Below the pieces are notes generated by a model. That model worked only from the letters and a program-made list of their open reading frames with translations. It made no database searches and had not been told where the DNA came from. Positions 32,626 to 44,983 of a stretch of DNA of 64,000 nucleotides are shown piece by piece. Within the stretch, counting starts at the first letter, position 1. The number at the start of each line of letters is the position of its first letter. Position numbers and translations under genes: made by a program. The stretch is from Staphylotrichum longicolle (taxonomy: Eukaryota; Ascomycota; Sordariomycetes; Sordariales; Chaetomiaceae), in the NCBI GenBank assembly GCA_019096155.1, contig JAHCVI010000003.1, positions 1,178,001 through 1,242,000 on the forward strand, in the 5' to 3' direction.

Positions 32626-34400
32626 GGCGATGACAGGTCAAGATACCGGTGGCATGCTAATGGTGCGAGCGTCCTGCTACCTGCTGTTCTTCATGGTCGT
32701 CAGCAGATGCGAGAGAGCCAAAGCAAATGGGATTGTGGGTGCGGCAGGACGCAGGTTATGCAAGAATGGCATAACAGTGGTGGCAGCACGTGGATTTGTG
32801 GCTGCGCTGACACTTACATGATGGAGGCCACTGATGGCCAAGACTGATGTCATTGAAAGATGGCGCGGGAGATGAGACGACGAGACGGAGATGTCGGCGG
32901 ATGGTGCGCTCTCGAGACGACGAAAGTGGTGTCCTTGAGGTGCGGAGGACGGAGACGAGGGCGCGCAGATGGTAATAACTCTGTGGTCGTGAGAGGCCTC
33001 GGCGTCTTTGATGAAAGGATCGTGGAACTTCCAAGGTCGGAATGCCATGCCTGGCCATGATCGTCCCTCGGTGCATGCAGTGGGTCGACTGTCGGAGCCA
33101 ACAGAGAGGCCGCTTCAGCCGGTCGCCGTCGCTGATTCGCCGGCTGCGGCTAAGACGGCGTGGGCGACCCTGAGGACCAGTGGACCCTTTGCGCCGCCAG
33201 CCACTGACGTTGCAAGGCGGGTGCCGGGAGCATGCGGGGTAGTGAGATAACCCTGACACTCCAAGCCCCTCAACACGCGTGCCGGGATCGTATAAGATGG
33301 CTTCTTTACCCGATGAGCAGATACGAATGAAGGCAGGCAGAGTCCAGGGGCTACACTACAGTGCTATCCGATTTGAAAGTCTGCCCGGAATAAATCAGTG
33401 GGTTGGGAGAACGGGGGAAGATGGAGGCTGCGGTTGGCCGGGCACTGCACCCGAATACCGCCTCGATGCACCCTTGCGTACAGTGTATAATGTCTCCAAG
33501 ATCAGCAAATTCAGGAGGTGTTGTGCCTGGACCCGGTGGATCCCTGATGGAGTCTATTTCTACTGCATTCGGAAAGCCGACTTAGACGCCATTCATCAAC
33601 GGAGAAAATCATGCTCGGAACTGCCTGTCTCATTCATGTTGGTTGTTGTGTGTGAGTCTCTCGTCAGGGGTGCATGAAACCCAACCCCACGTATGATGTC
33701 ATTCTTGGCAAACCCCACCAGTCCTTGCGGAAACGTCGGCGTGGTCGGCCACTCTTCGAAAGCGCCATCAGCTGCCCCCTTTTGCAGATAACGTAGACAA
33801 CAGAGCAGGTGGCTGACAAAGAGCATACCGAGTTATAAGGGTGTTTCTGACTTGATGGTACCTGGTAGACAGTAGGTTTTAAAACACTAGGTAGCCAATG
33901 TTGCTGCACGTAAAAAGATCGATTTCAATACCGTTTCGGTTACGGGACAGTGTAACGCGGGCGTAATTCATCACTGCATCCATACACTGCCCCGCATCAC
34001 GTGCCTGGCTCTTCGAGAAGCTCCTGTCCGCTGGGCTGCCCCACCAAACTGCGTTATGCCGGATCAGTCACGCCGAATTGCTGGGAGCTGCTACGGTCCC
34101 TTGAGCGCAAAGAAAGTTTTGGGGCGTGAAGCTGGCCGCTGGCTCTCGCTCAACAAACTATCTAGGACCAACACGATCCGGCAGCGCGGTTAAGTACTGT
34201 GGCCAGGCGTCGGCCGTAGGCTGAATGGACCGTGTTGCGCCCATTTAGACCCCTCTTTTGTATGTGTCTTGTCGCATCTCGACTCCTCCTCGCCCGCCGT
34301 GGGTGCAACCGCGACACTGACAAGTAATTCATGGAACAGATACTCTGTCCTTGCTCCCGCATTCCCTTCGAAAGACTAGCGATACGGTACAACCGCGGCA
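32626..34400. other. 1.8 kb divergent intergenic region
   Basis: It lies between the repeat-protein gene (minus) and the Listerin gene (plus). The frame at 33279-33677 has no splice partner or family. Nothing else recognised. Confidence 0.5.
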
Positions 34401-37400
34401 ATGTTCCCGAGCAAGGCGAAAGCGCCTTTTGGCGGCGGCGGCTTCGGCGGCTTCAAGACCTCGACGACAACCCTCTCCTACCTCACACCTCCTCCCGACT
34501 TCTCTGCCATTCCTCCAGGGGTTGTCGTGCCCTTCAAGAACCTGCTGAAGAAGGACAGCACAACAAAAGAGAAGGCACTTCAGGACGTCCTTGCCTACGT
34601 CCATGCCCTTGGTTCAGACGCACAGCTCGACGAGGCCTTGATAGACGTATATGTTCGTCACTACCCACCGCGCCCCCATAAGTCGTACACTGTCCTGACG
34701 TCCCCAGATTGAGCTCTACCCCCGGCTATCGATCGACGATTCTGCCCGAGTCCGAGAATTCTCCCATCAGCTACTCTTCCATCTCCTCAATGCAGCCAAG
34801 AAGCGCATGGCGAAGCGTCTTCCCACGTTTGTCGGGCCGTGGCTTGCTGGGACATTCGACCGAGACAAGCGTGCGGCACGGGCTGCCAGCGACGCGCTGG
34901 CCTCGTTCTTGCAAACAAAAGAAAAGGAGGAAGCATTCTGGAAGGCTGTGCAGACCCGTGCCCTCGAATTTGCGACCGAGGCCCTCAAGGAGACGCCAGA
35001 TACCTTGAGCGACGAACGATCGACCACGAAACAGGACTCCGACGCGAAATACTACCGAGTTGTTGGCGCCAGCTTGTCCCTAGCCTTGAGCCTGCTGAGA
35101 AAGGGGGATCTGAACGCGCTCCAGGACGGGCTGGCCAGCTATCTGGAAGTGGACGCGCTCTGGACCATGTCAACCGCGGAGGATAGCTTTGTTCGGAAAG
35201 CATTTTATCAGTTCCTGCATACCCTCTTGAAGACGAAGCCTGAATTGCTGAAGCCGCAGTTGCAGAAGGTCGGGAAGTCGATCGTCTCGGAGAGCTTGAA
35301 GAAGAGCCAGGCCGGCTCCGCACCAGACCTCCTAAAGGTCATGACTTCTTTGACAAAGAACTTTCCGCAAGTATGGGGCTCCCAAAAGCACCCGCTACAG
35401 CGGCTTCAACAGTTTGTCTTCCAGGGCTCCCAGGGTGGTGCCGAGGAATACTGGCAAGCCTTGGACCAGCTGCTCGAGGCTCTCCCTGAAAAGTCGCCGC
35501 CAGTTCAGGTTGTTTCTACCTTCCTGGGATCCATGCGAAAAGGAATCGCGGACAGACTCGAAAACCGTACTGGTCGATCCCAGGCTTTTCGGTCCTATGC
35601 CAGGGTGCTGGAGGTGTTCCTTGGCAACTCGCCCTTGTCCACAAGTTTCCTCGAGGAGAACCTCTCTAATCTTACTCGGCAATACTCCCATCCCAGTCCC
35701 GAATCCTCTCTGCCCGCGCCACAACGACCCGACTTCCTTGCAGAAGCTTGGTTGGTTGTGTCCAAGCACTCGGACGACGAAACCCGTGGGGCAGTTGCTG
35801 AGGAATGGCAAAAACTGGAAGCTGCATTCCTCTCCCGCATGGCCGCCTCTTTGCCCGAAGTCTCTGAAGGCTATCAGAAATCGCAGGATGCGATTGCGTC
35901 GGAAGGAGAGCGTTGGTTTTCGTTTGCCGCCAAGGTCCTGGACCAAGAGGGCGACAAGGATACGCCGCTCACAACAGTAACCAAAACCTCATTAACACAA
36001 GTTTTGAATGGCGCCCTCGATCTCCTGACCAGGAGAAACTTCAAGCCCTTCGGGGCCGCCGCTGTCATCCAGTCAGCGTTCAGGCACTGCCCCCGTCTCT
36101 GCACTCAGAACCATCTCTTGGCATCCCTCTTCCCTCCTGACCACGACGAGGTCTACACCATCATCGTCGCATCTCCGTCTCTGCCGTACCTCGTCTCGGA
36201 CTTGAACATGAGTTCGGGCGGAGCGGATAGTCGCCTGGAAACTATATGGACTTCTCTCGTCGAGGCCGCACTTCAGCTGTCTGATCGGTCGGCCGCTGTC
36301 TCCGCCGCCAGGGTGCTCATTGGGGTCCCTTCTGTTGCTGCGTATGCCCAGCAGCTCATGGGCCTCCAAACCTTCCTCGTCTCAACTTGGAAGGAATACG
36401 CCCATGGTGCAAATACATCCCCTCTAAAAGACCTCTGCGAGGCCACTCTCTCCTACGATATTTTGTCGGAGGAATCTTTGACAGCCGTCGCGACTGACAT
36501 CATCTCCGGCCTCGAAATACCAGGCATCTCCCAGTCGGCGATTGCTGCTCTCGAGTTGGTCCTGACAAAGAGACCCGAGCTTTTATCAGAAAATGACGAT
36601 CTACATGTGCGGCTTGTTAGTCGTTTGCTAGCACTGACCGAGCTTTCCGATGCTAGTATATCTGGGAAAGCGAGGAGGTTAAGACTGCTGCTTGACGAGC
36701 GGCCCACTGGCCAGAACCCGACCGCCAGGATTCTGGAAAACCACCTTGGCGAGGCTGGTCCTTCTTCTCTCGAGGTCGACACCTTGGTTCAACAAGCGAT
36801 CACGACCCTCAAATCCGGCGCTGTCTCGGCCGAGGACGTTTTCCCCAGCTCAACAATCTGGATGAACGAGCTTTCGACCTTCCTCGTGCGCGCTCCGAAC
36901 CCATCCTTATCATTGACAAGCTCCATGGGAGGCGCCTACTTCCTGGTGCAAGGAAATCCCAATGCAAAACCTCCGTCTCCAAACAGGGACAGCAGCGGGC
37001 GCTCAGTTCCCGCCAGGATGGCCCTGTTCACGACCAAACTCCTCGCGTCAGGGGTTCAGCTGTCTTCCATACCGCCAGAGTTCCAATTGGAACTCGTTTA
37101 CCTGATGTGCCTTACCGAGGCCATCGCTGGCGACCAGATTTCCGCCGCGCAAACCGGCGGTTTGTGGCGTGATGGCCCGGAAACCGAAGCTGATGTCCAA
37201 GAGTTTTGCGATCTCAGCTCAGCGGCTGTCCGCGCCATCATCGCGGACTGCGGAGACTGGGCTGATTGGGACATGTCGGGCGACACTCTGGTTGAACGTC
37301 TCATCAACTTCATGTTCCATGAAGCTGTCGGGCTGAGTCCCGCGGCTTTCTACACCGCCAAGGCTCTGAGCTCCTTCCTTCAACTTCTTGTTCAAACCCA

Positions 37401-39389
37401 TGGCGGGCCGCCTGCCAAACTCGAGGCGTGGTTGACCAGGCTGGGGGCTATGCGCGCCGCGCCAAACACAACCATGATTACTGCTGCTTTTCTTACCGGC
37501 TTCGGCGAGGCGCTCGCCTCCTCCAAACTTGTCGCAACACTTTGTGCCCGTCTCATCAGTGAGATGCCGGGTTTTCCCAAAGTCTCCAGCACGGTGCCCC
37601 GTGCCCTTCCGTTCTTGGTTCTGCTCAACCTCTGCATGGATGTCTACGAGGCTGGTGAGGTGCCGGTCGAGACTCGAAAGCAAGTTCTCGCCCTCCAGCA
37701 GTTTACCAGATGGGCAGATATCCCAGAGGAGCTCGGGTACCAGGCCGCCTCCGAGACGTGCAAGGCCATTACCCGCGTCATCCCGGGCACGCAGAGTACA
37801 TACGGGCAGTACTGGGAGAAGGCGATCGAGTATTGCATTTGGCTCTGGAACAAAGCCGCCGACGACAAACCCGACGAGCGGTTGCCGTACATCTTTGCTT
37901 CGTTGAAGCTGATGCAAGCACTCCATGCGGTCGAGGACCCCAACGACGACCTTGAGGAAGCCTTGGCAAGCCACAGAAACGCCGAATCATCAGCCCTACT
38001 AGAGCTTCTCAGCATCCCGCGCAACTCGACGCTGAGCCTGCCAAGCGAGCTCGTGGATGCGCTCCTTGCTCGGGCCGTGAGGAAGATGCCCGACGTCCAG
38101 CTTGGCGACCTTGAGGACGTGTATGAAGCGGTGGCGTCAGAGTCTCGAGAGATCCAGAAGGCGGCGTTTGGCCTGCTCCACAAAGCTCTGCCTGCCGCGC
38201 AGGAAGATATCAACCTCGCTGTGGTGATGGACAAGAAAGGTAAGAACCCCCAGCTGATCCATTGAGGAACATGCTGACCTCTGTAGCTGCCAATCTCCCG
38301 GATGAGCTGCTTTCGCTGCTCCTGAACGCCCCGAACCCCGACGACTACACCGACGAGGACCTGGCTCAGTTCCCCGTCGCGATCCGTTCGTACCTGCTTG
38401 CTTGGCATCTTGTGTTTGATGCATACAGCAAGGCATCGTTCAGGGTCCGCAACGACTACACAGAGAACCTGAGGGCTGGCAAGCATCTCGATCCTCTGCT
38501 TCGGTTCTTGGTCGATGTCCTGGGGCATGCTCTCGCTCGAGCTCTTGACCTGGATAAGGAGGGTTTCACCGCTGAGCACATCCGCTCCTACAGCATCGAC
38601 CTCGCCGATTCTGAGCCAGCGGAACGGGGCATGAACTGGCTCCTCATTCATCTCTTCTACCTCATCCTGAAGTACATCCCCGGTCTGTTCAAGATGTGGT
38701 ACTTGGACTGCGGCTCCAAGCAGACCAAGAACACCATCCAGGTATGGATGCAGAGGTTCTTCTCGCCGCTCATCATCTCGGACGCCTTGGACGAGGTTGT
38801 TGAGTGGTCGTCACAACAGGAGGAGCAGGGAGACGCGGACATCCAGGAGATCATTGTCAAAGTCAGCAAGAAGTCGCGGGAAATCACAGCGGGATATCCT
38901 GTGGATGACGATGCGGCGACAATCTCCTTGCACGTTCCAGAGTCGTACCCGCTGGACCCGGTTGATGTGGTCAGCGTCAAGCGGGTGGCTGTCAAGGAGG
39001 ACAAGTGGCAGTCGTGGCTGAAGGCGACCAAAGCCGTGATCATGTTCGGGGTAAGCGGCCACAACCCACCCAACCCCGCGTATACAGACATCCCATACTG
39101 ACTCTTTTTGTCCGTACAGAACTGCAGCCTCGTCGACGGCCTGATGGCCTTCCGCCGCAACATCTCGCTCGCCCTCAAGGGCCAGGAGGAGTGCGCCATC
39201 TGCTACTCCATCATCGCGCAGGACAAGACGCTGCCGGACAAGAAGTGCGGCACGTGCAACCACTACTTCCACAAGATCTGCCTGTACAAGTGGTTCCAGA
39301 ACAGCGGGCGCAACACGTGCCCGCTGTGCCGGAACGCCATTGACTATCTGGGGTCGGATACCAAGCGGAGGAGGCCGGAGCATGAGTGA
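34401..39389 (+). CDS. LTN1: E3 ubiquitin ligase Listerin
   Basis: Four exons (34401-34646, 34708-38239, 38287-39050, 39120-39389) give 1603 residues, typical for fungal Listerin (Rkr1/Ltn1). The N-terminal domain is recognisable by PPGVVVPFKNLLKKDSTTKE and ELYPRLSIDDSARVRE. A long HEAT/ARM-like helical solenoid follows. The RWD-containing region is near the end (SYPLDPVDV...WLKA). The protein ends with a variant RING at about 1555-1595 (CAIC, CGTCNHYFHKICLYKWF, CPLC). Listerin binds 60S subunits carrying stalled nascent chains and ubiquitinates them in ribosome-associated quality control. The gene looks intact, with all splice phases consistent. Confidence 0.95.
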
Positions 39390-39914
39390 GTTGGTGAGGG
39401 GTGGGGTGAGTTTGGGTAGAGATGTGTTGCTGGGAGTTGTGGGGTGAAATAGAGCGCTGTTCCTGCTAGATATGTTCTGGACTATCATCCAGTTGATGGG
39501 GCCAAACCATGTTCATTTCCATCCCCTCTTCCTCACACCCATCCAGATGATCAGCGAAAGGCTTGTTGACCGGCACCCATAAAAGACATACGAGGTACAG
39601 AACCCTGCCCTACCATCGCAAGCCACCACCACCACCGTCGCCGTCATCAGTCAGTGGACACCGGGAGTCCACAGCATACTCATGCCCTTTCCCTTCGTGT
39701 TGCCATACACATACAAATATCCCCTGCACCGCACACTTCAACCATTCTATTTCCTCCTCCGTAACTTCCTGCCAACTTAACCGACACGTCACCACCCGCC
39801 GAGACGACAATGTTGGTTCAAATCACCCCCATCTTGCGGTTGGGCTGGTGGTTGTCACCGAACATGGCAGGTATGTTGGCCGTGGTGGACATGAAACTCA
39901 GCAACGAGGGCGAG

Positions 39915-40115
39915 TTAGCAGACACATGTGAGACTCTTCATGACTGAGTCCATCGAGTTCATGCAGAGGTAGGCGATGAAGGAGCCGCGGTGGGGCTTGG
40001 GCTTGGGTTGTTGTTCTGTCTCCGCTTGTGCTTCTGCTTGGGCGGTGGGCTGTTCTTGGTGGGTTGTTTTGGGCTGGTCGTCCATGGGTGGGGTGGGTGA
40101 CGGTTGGGTTGACAT
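39915..40115 (-). CDS. Possible small protein ending CVC
   Basis: The frame from ATG 40115 encodes 66 residues: an acidic and Gln/Ala-rich first half, then RGSFIAYLCMNSMDSVMKS and the terminus LTCVC. The clustered Cys at the end could be lipidation sites. No family was recognised. A 3' exon is possible, because a GTGTCTGCTAAC segment follows the last codons. This may be chance. Confidence 0.3.
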   Translation of the reverse strand: MSTQPSPTPPMDDQPKTTHQEQPTAQAEAQAETEQQPKPKPHRGSFIAYLCMNSMDSVMKSLTCVC

Positions 40116-41937
40116 GTTTGTTTTTGTTTTGTTGTCTTGGGGCTGGTGCGGACAGTGATGGATGGCTGTTGATCGAAGGGGCGGGTATCTTACGCCCGTG
40201 GGGTTCGAACGGCTTGAGCGAGGGTTGCTAATGAGTAGGTCTACTGGAGGGAGTTTGAACGCGATCGACGACAGATACTCAAAGTCAGTCAGTCTTAGAT
40301 TTATCAGTCCACCCACCATGAAGTCGGTCGTGAAGGATCACGTCCCCTGTTGGTTGGGACAACATTGTCACTCAGGTGTCCGGAGCTAATGTCAAGTCTG
40401 AGGCTTAGCTGGTTAAGCGAATGCATGTCATTTTCTTAGTCCTGCATATCCGGAGGTGCCGGGCCGAGCAGGAGCTCCATCTGGTGGCCAGGGGAAGACC
40501 TTTTCGTGTAACTGACCGAAGTCAGAAATCCCATCTCGATTCCTGTCGGGAGAGGAACCCGAAACTTGACGACATCGGAGTATTTGGGTTCTCCCACCCT
40601 GTACTCCCTTTCCCACTTTCGGCGGTCCCTCTACTACGAAACAACTCAAGAGATCTGGGTAACATCCTCGCTCAGGTTGCTGGATCCGGACCTCTATTCC
40701 TTACCCTCATGCTTGAATACGGCTGGGTCCGGTCCTCTACGCCAACTCAATTGAAAGAATACGGAAGCTTGAAAGCTTACCAGGAAGGCTCTGTGGGCAA
40801 CTACAGGATAGCCGTTGTCACAAGTTCCCTTTTTGTGAACATGAAACCATTGCATCCAGTCTAGTTGACCGCGTAAGCTGGCATTTCCACGACCTGGAAG
40901 CAGAATGCTTGTGGGTGACTCCTCGCTTCTTGTCTTACTTGACATTGACAAGTGTTAAGCACAATGGCTCACAATGCTTTCAGGTTTTTGCCATGAGCCA
41001 CTTCTCAAGTTTCCTGGACACCTGGCTTCTATCTGACTGGTTTACATGAACTTCTGCGTCAACCCCCGGATATTACCTAATTAGGTAGTATCTCTAACCT
41101 CCTGAGAGACCAGCTTAGGACGGCTCCTGCAAACGCGCCGAGCACGGGCCTGACGTCTGGTTGCAAATGCATTCCCGTCATGACATACCTTACAGTAACG
41201 CACATGAGATAATACATAATCATCCAAAGGGGGGCCTGCACGTGAAATGGAAGCAAAATGTGACTTTGCTTGGGGCTCCTAGTTGCGAGCTAAACTTAGG
41301 AGGTTAGGCAATACAGACCACGGTGGACTGTATAGGAGGGGGGTTAGGACAACGAGAAAAAGGGATGAAAGAGGACGGATAGTTGTCCATGTTTCCATTC
41401 ACTGTATTTAGGTGTTTTCAACCCACACTACAAACGCTGGGATCTATAGTAATTTTTGAGCTTGCAACCTCTGTTATTCACACGCCACATTCATTGTGAG
41501 AGCAAGATGTTGGGGTAAGAACCTTCTGGGTTTCTTCTTATTCCCAAAGTTACCTACCTACACAAATGCCTTACACTTGGCGCCGGGCAACGGATCTTGC
41601 CCGCAGGAAGCTGCAGAGTTGGCTCCGAATCCGGTGCGCGGGACGCTTCCCAAAAGCGCGGGGAAATTGAGGCAGTGCAAGGCAACAACACAAGGCAAAT
41701 TTGAGTCAAAACGGAGAAGAGCTAAAGTCCGTCGACCTCACCTGCACCAGAACCAGAGTCCTGTCATTTCATTGTGTCTATTGCAACTCAGCTCTCTTTT
41801 CCACGTCACTGCCATTTACTTGCTGTCTGCCTCGCCTTTACCATCAAGCACGTCAACCTTTTCACGTCGTGCACAATTGCGAATAGCTACGGGCTATTAA
41901 CGCTCGGCCGGGTTGCTCTAGAACGAAGCTCTGAGCG
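40116..41937. other. Gene-poor region upstream of the HET gene
   Basis: The frame 40421-40864 and others are short and lack motifs. The part just before 41938 is presumably the HET gene leader. Confidence 0.45.
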
Positions 41938-44118
41938 ATGGATCCATCTACAAACCAGCACAACACCACCGAGTCATTGACCGATACTGTGTTAGATCAC
42001 CTGTGCGACAGATGCCAATCCATTTTCCCTGATGACCAACCATGGCCATGGCTTTCCGACTTGAAGATGGAGGTGGAGCTTCTCAAGGACGGCGTCGTGC
42101 TCAGGCATCCTTCCTCTGCCACGGAGCTGGAGATTTCATCTCAAGCTGGATGTCATCTCTGTACAGCACTCTTGGAGGCATTACTCCCTGAGAAGGCAAT
42201 GCTCGGCTTGGCGCGGGACGGTATTGAGGAAATGAGATTTCGGCTACATATGCTACCTGCCCTCGAAGGCTGGGTCCTGCAGATTCGGTCTTTCTCTCAT
42301 GGAGACGTTGATGGGAAGCTTGTGAATGATTTGCTTCTTGAACGCGTCTGGCGATCCGTGGAAGACATGAGTCAACCGACGTGGAATTTTCGACCACACC
42401 CTGGCGAGCCAGATGCACGAGTGAATGCAACTCAAACGCTGTCGAGTACGAATATCAACCCCGTGGCCATTCGACAGATACAGAAGTGGCTTCGCATCTG
42501 CACCGAGGAACATACGGACTGCCGGGGTCAGGGAGGACTGGAGGCTTTACTTCCGCACTCAATCTTCCGGCTCGTCGACGTTGGGACTCACAAGGACGAC
42601 AATATACGTATCGTTGAAGTCTCCCCTCGTCGGGATGCTGCAGAATCGCAAGAGGAATACAACAGGTACATTACGTTGAGCTACCGCTGGACCGACGAAG
42701 TCAAGCGGACAAATCTCACAACTGAAAACAAGGCCGAGTTTGAGCGGTCTATACCGACGAGCAACTGGCCGAAGGTCTACTGGGATGCTGTGTTGATTGC
42801 ACATCAGCTCGGCGTTCGCTATCTCTGGATTGACTGCCTCTGCATTATCCAGAACCAAAATGAGGACTGGATCAAACAAGCCGCCTTGATGGGTGACATA
42901 TACAGCGGCGGGCTGCTCAATCTCGTTGCTGTCGGAGGGCAAAGTCTTGAGGTACTGCGCAACCCGTCAAGGGTGGCTCCCTGTGTTCTCACTCAACACG
43001 CGCCCAGACCAGACGCTCCCGCAACAAAGTGGCTTTGCTACAGACCAGACGACATTCGAAAGGCGGTTGACCGTGCTCCACTCTCCAAGAGGGGATGGTG
43101 CTTCCAAGAACGCTTGGTGTCCAGGCGGTCGGTCCACTTTGGAGATCAGCTGTTCTGGGAGTGCACGACGCTACGTGCCTCCGAAGCATTCCCCTTGACA
43201 ATCGACGTCCCTCTGCGACCGGAGTATATTGACGCCGCAATTTCCAACATCAAGGTGGCTCTGAAGACAGAAATAATGGGCTCGCATGGGCGTTCCCTCC
43301 ATAGACTCTGGGGCTCCGTCCTGCGGTGTTACACCTCGACGGAGCTCACAAAACCCAGCGACAGACTCATCGCACTCAGGGGCATTGCAAACATAGTGGC
43401 TCGCCGGTTTGACCTGTCGTCGGGCGACTATCTTGCCGGCCTCTGGAGACCGAGCATCGCGTTCCAATTGCTGTGGGCGCGTGAATCAGAAGCCTACTCG
43501 AACGCGGACGAAGAGCTTGCCTGTAAGCTCGCCAACCACTTCCCGTCCTGGTCTTGGGCTAGCTGCCCGGGCGAGACGCGCTTCATAGACCTCGAAGACT
43601 CCGAGTCGTTCTCACAGTCTCTTGTCTGGCTGGATTCAGCACAGGCGTCGGACGACGCCAACCGTGCCACAGTTGCACCCTTTCTCATTCTTCGCGGCTC
43701 GCTTGTTCGTTGCGACCAGGTGGGGCGTTGGTTGGCAAGTCAAAATCATGACCGGCTAATCAAGGCATTGGTTTCAACCACGAGTAGTGGTAGTGGTTGT
43801 AATGGTGATGGTGATGTCTCAAGTGCAGGTACCGTGGATGCCGTCGAAATAGAGCTGGACAGGCCCGTTTCACACCTATACTCAGCAGTCTATCTCTTGC
43901 CAGTGCTTCTGAAGTTCGGAACTGCCAGAGGTTTGGTCCTTGCTATGACTGATCGCATGGGCGAGAGAATGGTGGCTTATCGCCGCCTTGGCTATTTCAG
44001 CGCGCATGGCACGAAGCTGATTGATATGCTTGTGCCAAGATCCAGAGGCGGTCCCGCTGCGCCGGTGGACAATCTGGAAGCAGGTCATGACACACTTCCC
44101 CCTTTCATTTTACTTTAG
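41938..44118 (+). CDS. Heterokaryon incompatibility (HET) domain protein
   Basis: The intronless frame from ATG 41938 encodes 726 residues. An N-terminal Cys module (CDRCQSIF...GCHLCTALLE) precedes the HET domain at about 235-400. Its landmarks are YITLSYRW, WPKVYWDAVLIAHQLGVRYL, then WIDCLCIIQ, and RGWCFQERLVSRR. The family-typical FPSWSWAS comes later. No NACHT, WD40 or ankyrin tail is attached, so this is the HET-only class. HET proteins trigger regulated cell death after recognition of non-self during hyphal fusion. The allelic partner and trigger cannot be read from sequence. Confidence 0.92.
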   Translation: MDPSTNQHNTTESLTDTVLDHLCDRCQSIFPDDQPWPWLSDLKMEVELLKDGVVLRHPSSATELEISSQAGCHLCTALLEALLPEKAMLGLARDGIEEMRFRLHMLPALEGWVLQIRSFSHGDVDGKLVNDLLLERVWRSVEDMSQPTWNFRPHPGEPDARVNATQTLSSTNINPVAIRQIQKWLRICTEEHTDCRGQGGLEALLPHSIFRLVDVGTHKDDNIRIVEVSPRRDAAESQEEYNRYITLSYRWTDEVKRTNLTTENKAEFERSIPTSNWPKVYWDAVLIAHQLGVRYLWIDCLCIIQNQNEDWIKQAALMGDIYSGGLLNLVAVGGQSLEVLRNPSRVAPCVLTQHAPRPDAPATKWLCYRPDDIRKAVDRAPLSKRGWCFQERLVSRRSVHFGDQLFWECTTLRASEAFPLTIDVPLRPEYIDAAISNIKVALKTEIMGSHGRSLHRLWGSVLRCYTSTELTKPSDRLIALRGIANIVARRFDLSSGDYLAGLWRPSIAFQLLWARESEAYSNADEELACKLANHFPSWSWASCPGETRFIDLEDSESFSQSLVWLDSAQASDDANRATVAPFLILRGSLVRCDQVGRWLASQNHDRLIKALVSTTSSGSGCNGDGDVSSAGTVDAVEIELDRPVSHLYSAVYLLPVLLKFGTARGLVLAMTDRMGERMVAYRRLGYFSAHGTKLIDMLVPRSRGGPAAPVDNLEAGHDTLPPFILL

Positions 44119-44983
44119 AACGCAATAGCTAGTGGCTTATAGATAATTTGAGTAGTAGAAAAGGAACTTTGCAATGGAGAACGTAGGAGTGGTACCTCTA
44201 CCAACCATCGGACCACTGTCAAGTGACTTACCTGGAGAATTCTCGCTACAGCTAACGTGTAACAGTACACCATTCTAGCGGGGCTACTCGGACTGAAAGG
44301 TGAACACCTTTTGAAGCACATTTGACGGCTGACTCCCGTTCAAGTAGGAAGCACGATCAATGTCAATAACACACGTGCCTTAATGGCGAGGTTGACCGAG
44401 CTGGTGGCGTCGGTAGCTGGGAGAGAATACCTACCAACCAGCAATTTTGTCGACGGCGATCAGCTGAGCTCAACAACTGCACATCACGGAGTTGGTTGCC
44501 AGCATCTCCACAAGGGGTGGTTCCTCAGCCTCTGACGGGGAATGATCCTCTCAGACGTTGAAACTTCATGTTTCTTGTCGTGGGAAAGAATCAATAGTTT
44601 GATTACAATGGTGCTTCAACAGTTAATGCTGGGAATGTACACCGCAGTGGTGACCGAATTCCCGGGAGGACGCCAAGACTGGGTACCTACTCAGGAGCTC
44701 AGGGGTTCAGGGGTAGTAAACACGAGCACAGTTCCTGAAACTTCAAGTCTGACTTGCAATGATATCAAGAAATGAACAAAACCAAACGTTTTCACGGATA
44801 CATCGGGGACGCATAATCTGGGGCATTGTGTTGTCCTTATTTTCTGCACTATGCGTGCATTCCACATTGTGGGCTATATTGTCCTCGATTCGACAACGCT
44901 CATACGTGATATACCCGACACTGATTCGATTCAACTTCCCTCCAAACAGCCTCATCACCCCCCATATCACCCTCAATCCTCTC
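44119..44983. other. Convergent intergenic region
   Basis: 3' flanks of the HET and AAA genes. No supported gene. Confidence 0.45.
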